In this document: positions 49,226 to 57,287 of the stretch, in pieces | How positions within the stretch are numbered: position 1 is the first letter of the stretch | Layout: every line of letters starts with the position of its first letter | Assembly: GCA_041741155.1 (NCBI GenBank) | Contig: JBGSKO010000178.1 | Coordinates: 28,280-92,279 of the forward strand | DNA length: 64,000 bases | Origin: M3007 sp041741155 | GTDB lineage: Bacteria > Bacteroidota > Bacteroidia > Chitinophagales > Saprospiraceae | Direction: 5' to 3' | Notes under the pieces: model-generated | What the model saw: only the letters and a program-made list of their open reading frames with translations | Told to the model about the DNA's origin: nothing | Databases searched by the model: none | Program-made: the position numbers and the translations under genes

Positions 49226-50623
49226 ATGGAAAATACGCGCCTTTGGACAACTCTGTCCGTGCTCACTTTGGCAGAACGCAAGCAATTTGGACAATGGTTG
49301 CAGTCGCCTTTCCTTTGTCGGCGTGCCCAACCGCTGGCCCTGTACGAGTATTTGCGGGGGTGTATGGAAGCCGGCAAACCACCGGAACAATCAGCGGCAA
49401 TCCAGGTAGTATTCCAGTCGGACACTACGGTGCAGGCTTTGCGCCTGGTGATGACCGAACTGATGGGTCAAGTCGAACATTTTTTGGTGTATTCAGAAAA
49501 ATTTGAGCGGGTAGGCGATTTTAATATCCGCCTTGCGGAAGCTTACCGCAAACGCGGCCTGGAGAAACATTTTCGGCAGAGCTTGCATGCCGCCCGCAGT
49601 GATTGGGCCCGGCAGCCCTTTCGCCATGCAGAATACTTCGATGCGCAAATGGCTATTGCGCTTGAATTGTACCAACACCAAACCGCCGGACGCCGAACCG
49701 AGGCGCTCAACTGGCAGGACCTTTCCGACCAAACGGACACAGCTTTTATTGCTCGAAAGTTGCGGCAGGCGTGTTTTGCCCTCAGCCACCAGATTGTTTA
49801 TAGCACGGACTACAATTTTGGACTGCTGGATGCGGTGCTGGACCATGTGCGCCGCTCGGAATCACTGCAGGCGATTCCGTCTGTAGGCTTGTACTTTTTC
49901 TGTTACTTATTCCTGACCCAAGATGAGGGAGAACCCTATTTCCGGGAATTCAAGCCGCGCCTTCTGGCAAATCTGGAACAACTGCCGGTAGAAGAACAGC
50001 GCAACCTCCACTTGCTGGCTGTTAATTTTTGCATTCGCAAAATCAATCAATCGCTCCCGGCATATTTTCATGAGGCGCTTGACCTGTACAAATCCGCCCT
50101 GAACGCCAACCTTTTGCTCGAAAACGGGCAACTTTCCCACTTCGCCTACAACAACATCGCAGCTATCGCCCTCAAGGTGGGCGATACAGACTGGGCAGCG
50201 CAATTCATTCACCAGTATGCGCCATTTTTGGAAAAAAAACACCGCGATGCCGCTTTTCACCTCAACCTTGCCCGCGTGGAGTACGGCCGCCGAAATATGA
50301 AAGCGGCCTTGCTGCACCTCCAGCAAGCCGACTACAAAGACCTGATCAACAATTTGATCGCTAAAACCTTGCAGCTGAAAATCTACTATGAAACGGAAGA
50401 ATTAGACGCTCTGGACGCCCACTTGCAAAGTATGCAAACCTTCATCCGCCGCCAGCGGGTGATCGGCTACCATAAAAACAACTACCAGAATATCGTGCGT
50501 TATGGCCGCCGGCTGCTTCAACTCAACCCCAATAGCCGGCAGGCTCGGCAAACCCTGCGCCTGCAAATTGAGGCCGAGCCCGTGCTGACGGAAAAGGAAT
50601 GGTTTTTAGAAATGGTAGGGTAG
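49226..50623 (+). CDS. Unrecognised helical protein, paralogue A
   Basis: I do not recognise this 465-residue family. The protein is alpha-helical, without a signal peptide or membrane span. It opens LTLAERKQFGQWLQSPFLCRRA, has a central LLAVNFCIRKINQSLPAYF block, TPR-like helices (for example AALLHLQQADYKDLINNLIA) and ends EKEWFLEMVG. The same layout appears in the protein at 53911-55389, so the two are paralogues. A poorly conserved -7 element (gaactttg, 49196) precedes it. It converges with the ABC-F gene, the stops being 6 bases apart. A scaffold or regulatory role is possible, but nothing in the sequence shows it. Confidence 0.75.
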   Translation: MENTRLWTTLSVLTLAERKQFGQWLQSPFLCRRAQPLALYEYLRGCMEAGKPPEQSAAIQVVFQSDTTVQALRLVMTELMGQVEHFLVYSEKFERVGDFNIRLAEAYRKRGLEKHFRQSLHAARSDWARQPFRHAEYFDAQMAIALELYQHQTAGRRTEALNWQDLSDQTDTAFIARKLRQACFALSHQIVYSTDYNFGLLDAVLDHVRRSESLQAIPSVGLYFFCYLFLTQDEGEPYFREFKPRLLANLEQLPVEEQRNLHLLAVNFCIRKINQSLPAYFHEALDLYKSALNANLLLENGQLSHFAYNNIAAIALKVGDTDWAAQFIHQYAPFLEKKHRDAAFHLNLARVEYGRRNMKAALLHLQQADYKDLINNLIAKTLQLKIYYETEELDALDAHLQSMQTFIRRQRVIGYHKNNYQNIVRYGRRLLQLNPNSRQARQTLRLQIEAEPVLTEKEWFLEMVG

Positions 50624-50629
50624 GGTGCA

Positions 50630-52555
50630 CTATCCCAGTTGTTCAGCGGCAGTTTCCCATTCCGCAAAAACTTTCTCGAGTTCTGCTTTGCCCGCGCTGT
50701 ATTTCTGCAACACATCCTGAGATTCGGGGCGGCTGTAAAAATCTGATTCCGCCATTTTTCCTTCCATTTTTTTGAGTTCGGCTTCGATTTCGCTGATACG
50801 GCGCTCGGTACGCTGTACCGTGCGCTGAAGTTGTTTTTTATCTTCAGCCGAGAGCGCTGTGCCGGCTTTGGTCCGTTCGTCTGGTGCGGCATAGCCATTG
50901 CCGGCCTTTGCGGTAGTGGTGCGCATTTCGACCTGGCGCATGTTGTCGAGACGGCGTTTTTCGAGAAAATAGTTGACGTCGCCGAGGTATTCGTGCAGCC
51001 GATGGTCGCGGAACTCAATGGTGCGGTTCGTAAGGCCACTCAGGAATTCGCGGTCGTGGCTAACGACGAGCAGGGTGCCGCTGTAGTCCAGCAGTGCTTG
51101 TTTGAGCACGTCCTTGGATAGCATGTCCAGGTGATTGGTCGGTTCGTCAAGCACCAAAAAATTGAAGGGGCGCAGCAGCATACAAGCGAGGGCGAGTCGG
51201 GCGCGTTCGCCACCGGAGAGTGCAAACACTTTTTTGTCCACATCTTCGCCACTGAACAGAAATCCACCGAGCGTTGCACGCAGTTTGGTGCGCATTTCCG
51301 GGGGGCTGTACTTTTCCATGGTTTCCAGCAGGGTGATCTTGGGGTCGAGGGTTTCAGCCTGGTTTTGTGCGTAGTAGCCAATAGACACATTGTATCCCAG
51401 GTTTGCCTTGCCGCTGGTAGCCGTTTCGGCACTTACAAGAATTTTAGCGAGGGTGGTTTTTCCCTGACCGTTTTGTCCAACAAACGCGACACGTTCGCCG
51501 CGCAAGAGCTGGAAATCTACGTTTTCCAGCACTTTCAAATTGCCGTACCGTTTGGTCAGGTGCTCGGCCGTGGCCACTACTTCTCCTGCGCGTGGGGCTT
51601 CAGGGAAACGCAGGCGCATAACGGAGGTGTCCTGCTCGTCAATTTCAACACGATCCATCTTGTCGAGCTGCTTTTGCATGCTTTGCGCCATCTTGGTTTT
51701 GCTGGCCTTGGCCATAAAACGGGTGATGGTGCGTTCGCGGTCGGCAATCACGCGCTGTTGGTTTTCGTAGGCAGCGGTGAGTTTCTCCCGGCGTTCGGCG
51801 CTGAGTTCGACGTACCTGGAGTAGGGAACTTTGTAGTCGTCGAGACGCCCGAGCATTACTTCTACGGTGCGGTTGGTTACATTGTCGAGGAAACGACGGT
51901 CGTGGCTGATGACGACAGCCATGCCGGGGTATTTTGCCAGCCAATCCTCGAGCCAGAGAATACTTTCGATGTCGAGGTGATTGGTCGGTTCGTCAAGCAG
52001 AAGCAGGTCGGGCTGACGGAGCAGGATTTTGGCGAGTTCGATACGCATTTGCCAGCCACCGGAGAACTCGTCGGTGAGGCGGATCATGTCGTCGTGCTGG
52101 AACCCCAGTCCGGTCAACACGCGCTCGGCATCGGCGGTGGTGGTAGCATGACCCAGGTGATGCAGGTGTTCGGTAAGGTCGCCCATATCCTCCAGCAGTT
52201 TGTGGTAGGAGTCGGATTCGTAGTCTTCGCGGTGGACGAGTTCCTCCTGAATGTCGTGCAGTTGTTTTTCGAGGGCCAGCACTTCGGCGAAAGCGGTCAT
52301 GGTTTCATCGAGCACTGTTTTGCCCTTGGGCAGCAACATGTCCTGGTGAAGGTAGCCGACCGTGAAGTGTGTTGGCTTGACTACGGTGCCGTCATGGGGC
52401 GACATCTCGTTTGCGATGATCTTCAGGAGGGTAGATTTGCCCGCGCCATTGCGGCCTACGAGGCCGATGCGTTCACCGGGTTTGACGACGAGGCTCACCG
52501 AATCAAGCAGGGTGCGGTTGCCGTATTTGACGAAAATATTACTGAGGGTTAACAT
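50630..52555 (-). CDS. ABC-F family ATPase (Uup/EttA-like)
   Basis: This 641-residue protein has two ABC domains without membrane spans. Domain 1 has GRNGAGKST, the signature SGGWQMRIELAK and LLLLDEPTNHLDIESI; domain 2 has GQNGQGKT, LSGGERARLALA and LVLDEPTNHLD. A linker of about 80 residues (YSRYVELSAERREKLTAAYE) and a C-terminal coiled coil (ELKKMEGKMAESDF) complete the ABC-F layout. Such proteins bind the ribosomal E site and relieve stalling, or assist assembly. ATG at 52555 is chosen because it starts the family motif LTLSNIFVKYGN. A frame open to 53491 crosses the DUF4230 gene and is rejected. Confidence 0.92.
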   Translation of the reverse strand: MLTLSNIFVKYGNRTLLDSVSLVVKPGERIGLVGRNGAGKSTLLKIIANEMSPHDGTVVKPTHFTVGYLHQDMLLPKGKTVLDETMTAFAEVLALEKQLHDIQEELVHREDYESDSYHKLLEDMGDLTEHLHHLGHATTTADAERVLTGLGFQHDDMIRLTDEFSGGWQMRIELAKILLRQPDLLLLDEPTNHLDIESILWLEDWLAKYPGMAVVISHDRRFLDNVTNRTVEVMLGRLDDYKVPYSRYVELSAERREKLTAAYENQQRVIADRERTITRFMAKASKTKMAQSMQKQLDKMDRVEIDEQDTSVMRLRFPEAPRAGEVVATAEHLTKRYGNLKVLENVDFQLLRGERVAFVGQNGQGKTTLAKILVSAETATSGKANLGYNVSIGYYAQNQAETLDPKITLLETMEKYSPPEMRTKLRATLGGFLFSGEDVDKKVFALSGGERARLALACMLLRPFNFLVLDEPTNHLDMLSKDVLKQALLDYSGTLLVVSHDREFLSGLTNRTIEFRDHRLHEYLGDVNYFLEKRRLDNMRQVEMRTTTAKAGNGYAAPDERTKAGTALSAEDKKQLQRTVQRTERRISEIEAELKKMEGKMAESDFYSRPESQDVLQKYSAGKAELEKVFAEWETAAEQLG

Positions 52556-52563
52556 AGCGGCCG

Positions 52564-52590
52564 CAAAGGTACGAATGTGCCGTAACTTTG
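52564..52590. promoter_or_regulatory. Divergent promoter pair for ABC-F and DUF4230 genes
   Basis: The - strand has tacctttg at 52564-52571 (ABC-F direction) and the + strand has taactttg at 52583-52590 (DUF4230 direction), both exact TAnnTTTG. Their -7 elements are only 11 bases apart, so RNA polymerase cannot occupy both at once. Confidence 0.65.
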
Positions 52591-52627
52591 TGCTCAAAGG
52601 TGTGCAACGCATAAAATTCAACACATT

Positions 52628-53899
52628 ATGGCGACACGACAGCCAGATGCTCCGGACGGCGGAGAAAGTTCGGGGGCAGTGTTTGGAAAGCAAATTTTGC
52701 TGCTGGTATTGGTCAGTATAGCGGGTATTTTGATTTACAAGACTATTTTTTCTGGTGGAAGTCTTACCGATATTTTTCAAAGCCCTCAGGCGGTGCAGTT
52801 GACGTACGTTCCGTCTGACTTTCAACCGAATCTGAATGAAGAGTCCACCTTGCTCATCCTTTCCCAACCGGAGAAATACCGCAAAGAGTTTGATGATCTG
52901 GTTTATAATTTCAATGTGTCGCTGCTGTTTCACGTAGCCAACCGCATGAATCTGCCCGACAGCCTGAAGCGCCGTCTGGAACCGGAATACCGCAAACACC
53001 ACGATTATCTTAGCGGGTTGTACTTCAGCGATTTTGTTGCGCTGAAAGACACCACGGCCACGATGTACGAAAACTGGTATAGCGACAATGCCAACCAGGC
53101 CGTGCAAGTGTTCAACGAGGTGGCGGGCAAGTACACCTGTTTTTTTGTTACTCAAATTCTGGCAACCCTGCTCAAAGCCACTGATGGCCGGCTCATGGCC
53201 AAAGGAAAAAATGTGGACAACCCCTGCGGAATTGCACTCAGCGAAGGGCTGCGCCCCATGGTGGAGCGCCTGCAAACCCGCGCCGCCATCATGGATTTCA
53301 GCGCCTCCCGCGGTATGCTCAAGGATAAAGTGCGGCAGGGTATTGCCGAATTGGCAACCTACGAGCTGCGCAGCCGCCTGGGTCTGGACAAAACGCTGTC
53401 CTACAAGGTGTTCGGATTTTCTGTTTCCGAAACAGACATTCGGGTGGAGGCCATCAGCGTGGTCAAAGCGGGTTTTAAACTGGACCGGCAATTCGACGTG
53501 ACGTTCAGCCCCAAAAAGGGCATCGTGTATGTCACACTACCGCCGCCCACCATCCTCTCGCACGAGGTGTACCCACGGGTGGACAAGCTGGATGTCGGTT
53601 TTCTTTCCGGCATCAGCGGCGAGGAAATGAACCAGAATTTCAACGAACTGCGGCGGCAGTTCCGGCAAGATGCCTTGGAAAACGAGCACGTTTTGGACAA
53701 AGCCAAGGCGCGCGCAGACACCGTGATGCAGCTTATGCTGGGGCCGGTGGTAAAAAGTATGGGACGCAAATACAAACTGGAATTGCGTTTCCGGGATCAG
53801 ATCGAGACGGTCACGCCGGAAGAGCTACGCCGCCGGGGTGAAACAGCCCAGCCGAAGCAGCCCGCTACGCAGGACAAAAGCAAGTTTATTCCGCAGTAA
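52628..53899 (+). CDS. Membrane-anchored DUF4230 protein
   Basis: This 423-residue protein has one N-terminal transmembrane helix (QILLLVLVSIAGILIYKTIF, about 22-42), a helical middle region and a DUF4230 domain (about 220-390; FSVSETDIRVEAISVVKAGFKLDRQFDVTF). The function of DUF4230 is unknown. The C-terminal 30 residues are polar and low complexity. It shares the divergent promoter region with the ABC-F gene and converges with paralogue B, their stops being 11 bases apart. Confidence 0.8.
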   Translation: MATRQPDAPDGGESSGAVFGKQILLLVLVSIAGILIYKTIFSGGSLTDIFQSPQAVQLTYVPSDFQPNLNEESTLLILSQPEKYRKEFDDLVYNFNVSLLFHVANRMNLPDSLKRRLEPEYRKHHDYLSGLYFSDFVALKDTTATMYENWYSDNANQAVQVFNEVAGKYTCFFVTQILATLLKATDGRLMAKGKNVDNPCGIALSEGLRPMVERLQTRAAIMDFSASRGMLKDKVRQGIAELATYELRSRLGLDKTLSYKVFGFSVSETDIRVEAISVVKAGFKLDRQFDVTFSPKKGIVYVTLPPPTILSHEVYPRVDKLDVGFLSGISGEEMNQNFNELRRQFRQDALENEHVLDKAKARADTVMQLMLGPVVKSMGRKYKLELRFRDQIETVTPEELRRRGETAQPKQPATQDKSKFIPQ

Positions 53900-53910
53900 A
53901 CAAAAACAGC

Positions 53911-55389
53911 CTATTCTCGTCCGGAGAGTTTCTCTATCTTTTGTTTGAGCCATTTCTGCTCAATAAGGGTTCCTGCTGTCTCTATTTCATCATGGAGTTC
54001 CTGCAGGCGTGTTTTGATTTTTTTGGTACTTTTTCGCAAGCGATCCAGTCGGGTTGTAAACCTGTAAAAATTATCATAGATGCGCGCTCTTTCCTCAGGC
54101 AAGCTCGTCTCCCGGCCAACCATAATCCGAAAAGCATGCAGACGGTTTTCCAATAAAACATAGTCCGGTTCTCCTCCTTCATACAGGATTTTGATTTCCA
54201 GCGACTTGGATAAATAGCGGTTCGTAATATCGTGAAAATTCAGTGTCGTTACAATCGCGCGCGCTTTGTCAAACTCCCTATGGGCAAACGAGTACATGGC
54301 CATACTGAGCTGGTAATAATCTTCCGAGGGTTGTAAACCTGCGATTTTGTGGCGCAGCATATCTGCGAACGAACGAGCGAACTCGAATTGCTGCTGAAGA
54401 AGGGCCGTTTTGAAGATACTTAGAAATTCCGGGGCGGGTATGGCCGCCTCCTCCGCTTGCGACGACGATTGGTATCGGCTTCGGTACAGATCAAAAAGCA
54501 CTTCCCGATATTTTGGAATTTGAAATTTTCGTACACAGAAGTTGTAGGCCAACAGCTCAAATCGTTTCAGGTGGTACTCCGGGATTTGTGCCTTGTATTT
54601 GGAAAAAATTTCCATAAATGTATCAAAGGCAGCTTCCCCATCGGCTCCGGCATCACACAAAAACTTCAAGGTCACCCGGTATAGTTGCCCGAGGGGGCTG
54701 GAGTACCATGGAGCGTGGGCTTCCAGTTCAATTTCTTTCAAGATGGCGTCAACCTCGGCATCGCTCAATATCGTTTTGAAGTTCCGCAGGTTAAAGAGTG
54801 GAACCAGAAAGTCCAACCGCTGTATCCAGTAAAAGGTCTCCAGTGCCTGAAGTGTTGCCAACAAGTTCACGTCATCTTTAATGTCGGTATAATTCGTCAT
54901 CAATATGGACTTGCTATTCTCCGCCTCCCATTCATCGGATAATTCAAAAACGCCTTTGGAATTATTTGTCTCCTGCGCGCGTTCCATCCGCTTTAAATAC
55001 CGGGTGGCCGCTTCAATCGCGCCTCTTTCGGTAAAAAAATCCACTAATCGAGCAAAGGGACCAACAGGACGAGCACTGCGACGCTGCAGCATCTCTGCTT
55101 CTATGAATGCGCGAACGAGCTCCAGGGCGGAGTTTGCTATTTTGCTTAGCGCACGGGCATTGTACGGGCTGCCCGGAAACAGCATTTGAAATATGCGTTC
55201 GCGTTCCAGCGCAAGTTGAACGGGGATTTCGGTATCGGTAAATGCCTGGAAAATGCACTGAATCAGGTTGGTTTCCGCTTCAACTTCCTTTTTACCGATG
55301 AAATAGGGCGACTTCAAAAACAGAAATAACCGCTGTCTCTCTTTACCAGAAAAAGCACGCAGGTCTTCTACCAAATCGGAATGCAGCAT
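53911..55389 (-). CDS. Unrecognised helical protein, paralogue B
   Basis: This 492-residue protein shares the layout of the protein at 49226-50623: an early FSGKERQRLFLFLKSPYFIGKK block (compare LTLAERKQFGQWLQSPFL), a central LLAYNFCVRKFQIPKYREVLF block and an EQKWLKQKIEKL end. It is helical, soluble, and contains TPR-like repeats and a charged C-terminal coiled coil (KSTKKIKTRLQELHDEIETA). I do not recognise the family or function. Both paralogues flank the ABC-F/DUF4230 pair, in convergent orientation to their neighbours. Confidence 0.75.
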   Translation of the reverse strand: MLHSDLVEDLRAFSGKERQRLFLFLKSPYFIGKKEVEAETNLIQCIFQAFTDTEIPVQLALERERIFQMLFPGSPYNARALSKIANSALELVRAFIEAEMLQRRSARPVGPFARLVDFFTERGAIEAATRYLKRMERAQETNNSKGVFELSDEWEAENSKSILMTNYTDIKDDVNLLATLQALETFYWIQRLDFLVPLFNLRNFKTILSDAEVDAILKEIELEAHAPWYSSPLGQLYRVTLKFLCDAGADGEAAFDTFMEIFSKYKAQIPEYHLKRFELLAYNFCVRKFQIPKYREVLFDLYRSRYQSSSQAEEAAIPAPEFLSIFKTALLQQQFEFARSFADMLRHKIAGLQPSEDYYQLSMAMYSFAHREFDKARAIVTTLNFHDITNRYLSKSLEIKILYEGGEPDYVLLENRLHAFRIMVGRETSLPEERARIYDNFYRFTTRLDRLRKSTKKIKTRLQELHDEIETAGTLIEQKWLKQKIEKLSGRE

Positions 55390-55471
55390 ACAGACAATGA
55401 ATTTTACAGCATATTTCAGGAGGCAATTCCTGATGAATGCGCAAGTATAAGGTAACTAAACAACTTTCAAT

Positions 55472-55882
55472 ATGAATACGAATTTAGAAAGCGGCATCAT
55501 CGTGGACATCATTGTAGAACGGGCTTCGGAGATGCGGATCGCACAACTTTGTAGTGGTCTCAGCGACTCCTGCTACACCCAATCGGCACAAGCCAACACA
55601 CCTTACACGTTCAGTTGGGGCAGCGGTGGGGTTTTTAGTGAAATTAAAATTACAGTAGGAGCCGTCGAATTTTTGGCCGAATACGACACGGTTGGTCAGG
55701 AAGTGAACGTAATTGGCACCTGTGGCACCACCGACTGGGATAATTTTAGTGAAAATAATCAAACACTCTACTACAGCGACAGTGTATTTGAATTCGAAAT
55801 TCAGTTTCAGCTATTCGGAGGTACAAGTCTGGAAGTCAGTGTAATAGCGAACAGCAATACGGCGATTGAGGCGTTTTTGTAA
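55472..55882 (+). CDS. Small beta-rich hypothetical protein
   Basis: This 136-residue protein has no signal peptide and no family that I recognise. The sequence is rich in Ser, Thr, Gly and acidic residues, with alternating hydrophobic strands (IIVDIIVERASEM, IKITVGAVEFLAEYDTV, VFEFEIQFQLFG) and three or four cysteines (for example SDSCYTQ and GTCGTTDW). It looks like an all-beta sandwich. It directly precedes a small-RNA candidate on the same strand, but the RNA has its own promoter element. Confidence 0.6.
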   Translation: MNTNLESGIIVDIIVERASEMRIAQLCSGLSDSCYTQSAQANTPYTFSWGSGGVFSEIKITVGAVEFLAEYDTVGQEVNVIGTCGTTDWDNFSENNQTLYYSDSVFEFEIQFQLFGGTSLEVSVIANSNTAIEAFL

Positions 55883-55940
55883 AAACCCAAGTGGGAAAAA
55901 AGTGGAAAATTTGTGCATACTTTTTTAAAAAAAAGCCCTA

Positions 55941-55948
55941 TACTTTTG
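55941..55948 (+). promoter_or_regulatory. -7 promoter element (tacttttg) of the RNA candidate
   Basis: An exact TAnnTTTG match. Predicted transcription start is about 55955. The -33 region is T/A-rich without a clear TTTG at 19-21 bases. Confidence 0.6.
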
Positions 55949-55954
55949 TGCCGT

Positions 55955-56120
55955 CAAAAGAGATTACATGCGGCTAAGGGCCTGGAAAGAGCGTGCTCCC
56001 GACCTTTGTAAAAAGGAGATGCCAGCCAAAAAGGCATCAACGGGTACACACAGAACGGTATAAGTACCGTCATTTTGAAAACGAGTGCGAAGCCGGCGGG
56101 GATTTCCCCGTCGGCTTTTG
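55955..56120 (+). ncRNA. Candidate independent small RNA (about 165 nt)
   Basis: The segment starts just after a TAnnTTTG element and ends in a perfect 11-bp rho-independent terminator (agccggcgggg/ccccgtcggct, 56091-56116) followed by TTTTG. Between them several short hairpins are visible: ccttt/aaagg (about 56003-56015), atgcc/ggcat (about 56019-56037) and acggta/taccgt (about 56056-56071). No plausible coding frame fills it, and the next gene is on the opposite strand, so it is not a leader. It does not show SRP, tmRNA or RNase P motifs that I can find. A 6S-like RNA is possible but not demonstrated. Confidence 0.6.
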
Positions 56121-56128
56121 TATTTCTG

Positions 56129-56596
56129 TTACATTTTCCCGAAGCGCTCCTCCAGCACACGGTAGCGGTAATCAAAAATGCCACGCAGTTGCCGTCCCAC
56201 AAAAAGCCAGTGCGCAAAACGACCAAAAATACCCATTGGCAGACGGTAGTGTACGAGGTCGGTTGCTTCCACCCCGCCGGGGATGGCTTTGAAATGGTGT
56301 TGGTGGTGCCACAGAGCGTAGGGGCCTACGCGTTGCTCATCCACAAAGAATGTACCTTCCTGCACATGCGTGATCTCGGTCATCCAGAAAAGCGGGATAC
56401 CCATCAAGGGGCTGACCGTATAAGTGATGATTTGGCCGGGATACATCTTGCCCAGCCACTCCGGGTCCGATTTAATGTGGAAGCCCATGTAGGACGGTGT
56501 GATTTCCTTGAGGTTGCCAGGAGAGGAAAAGAACTCCCAGGCACTTTCGAGCGAGATTGGGAGCCGTTGAGTACGTTTTAGTGAATAGACGGACAT
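56129..56596 (-). CDS. SRPBCC-family protein
   Basis: This 155-residue protein follows the polyketide-cyclase/SRPBCC layout: an N-terminal YSLKRTQRLPISLESAWEFFSSPGNLKEITP, then TYTVSPLMGIPLFWMTEITHV and a FVDEQRVGPYALWHHQHHF core strand, and a C-terminal helix IFDYRYRVLEERF. The fold binds hydrophobic ligands. No enzyme activity can be assigned. It lies in the same direction as the CBS gene upstream, with a 12-bp palindrome in the gap. Confidence 0.85.
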   Translation of the reverse strand: MSVYSLKRTQRLPISLESAWEFFSSPGNLKEITPSYMGFHIKSDPEWLGKMYPGQIITYTVSPLMGIPLFWMTEITHVQEGTFFVDEQRVGPYALWHHQHHFKAIPGGVEATDLVHYRLPMGIFGRFAHWLFVGRQLRGIFDYRYRVLEERFGKM

Positions 56597-56636
56597 ATTG
56601 GATTTTTGGTCAGCAGAACAGCCTGCCCCATAAATA

Positions 56637-56674
56637 GTTGCGGCATCGGGACGCAGAGTCCTCGATGCCGCAAC
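56637..56674. other. 12-bp perfect palindromic hairpin between SRPBCC and CBS genes
   Basis: Arms gttgcggcatcg (56637-56648) and cgatgccgcaac (56663-56674) are complementary with a 14-base loop. There is no T tail on the - strand side where a terminator would need one, although a T run precedes it. The role is unclear. Confidence 0.6.
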
Positions 56675-56695
56675 AAAAAAGTCGACAGTTTTTTT

Positions 56696-57121
56696 CTACA
56701 TGTTGTCTGGAACAAACTTGTCCAAACTCTCCGGATACTCTTTTTGGTACTCATACCGGAGAACATCGTATGTGGTCACGATTCCCATCAATTCATGCTT
56801 GTCGTTTACAATCGGAATCGCGTGGAACAAGTGCTCCATCAAAACCTCTGCGGCTGCGCCGATGTGTTGATCGGGTTCCAATGTAGCCAGGTGTGTGGTC
56901 ATAACTTCGCTCACACGCATATCCTGATACGCTACTGCCGAGAGGCCTAACTTAAACAGGTCCCATGAAGTGACCAGCCCGACAAGTTTTTTTCCATCAA
57001 CGATTGGTAGGTGATGAATGTGGTTGGACATGAAAATTTCCCGGGCTTGACCAAGTGTGTCACCAGGAGAAAGGGTGATGACCTGTGAGGTCATGATTGT
57101 TTGTATGCGTTCGTTCATCAT
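56696..57121 (-). CDS. Two-CBS-domain protein
   Basis: This 141-residue protein is a CBS pair: the first repeat (IQTIMTSQVITLSPGDTLGQ ... HHLPIVDGKKLVGLVTSWDL) and the second (VSEVMTTHLATLEPDQHIGA ... HAIPIVNDKHELMGIVTTYDVL). CBS pairs bind adenosine nucleotides and act as sensors or regulators. It has no other domain, so it probably acts on a partner protein. The start may be the first or second of two adjacent ATG codons. A -7 element (tactttcg) at 57181-57188 on the - strand precedes it. Confidence 0.9.
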   Translation of the reverse strand: MMNERIQTIMTSQVITLSPGDTLGQAREIFMSNHIHHLPIVDGKKLVGLVTSWDLFKLGLSAVAYQDMRVSEVMTTHLATLEPDQHIGAAAEVLMEHLFHAIPIVNDKHELMGIVTTYDVLRYEYQKEYPESLDKFVPDNM

Positions 57122-57180
57122 AGGCCAAGTGCATTTAGAATGGCAAAATCAGTTAATGTTTTTTCAAAAAAATTAGCGGC

Positions 57181-57188
57181 CGAAAGTA
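57181..57188 (-). promoter_or_regulatory. -7 promoter element (tactttcg) of the CBS gene
   Basis: A 7 of 8 match to TAnnTTTG on the - strand, 60 bases upstream of the start. Confidence 0.45.
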
Positions 57189-57287
57189 GCGGGCTTCCGC
57201 TGATTCTCCAAGAAAACTTGGTTCGTTGTTGTCAAATAATTGTGTTCAGGGTGGTTTGTTGTTGACATAGCCGGCGAACAGTACGAT

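Noticed and set aside
51131..52552. 473-residue frame on the + strand opposite the ABC-F gene
   Set aside because: The ABC-F frame shows both Walker sets and signatures; the antisense frame is a shadow.
52556..53491. Upstream extension of the ABC-F gene to 953 residues
   Set aside because: The extra 312 residues run antisense through the DUF4230 gene and lack conservation; the divergent promoter pair at 52564-52590 lies between.
55955..56120. SRP RNA, tmRNA or RNase P RNA
   Set aside because: None of their conserved motifs are visible and the length does not fit tmRNA or RNase P; kept only as an unidentified RNA candidate.
56637..56674. Terminator of the CBS gene
   Set aside because: The stem is perfect but no T tract follows it on the - strand, so it is recorded only as a hairpin.
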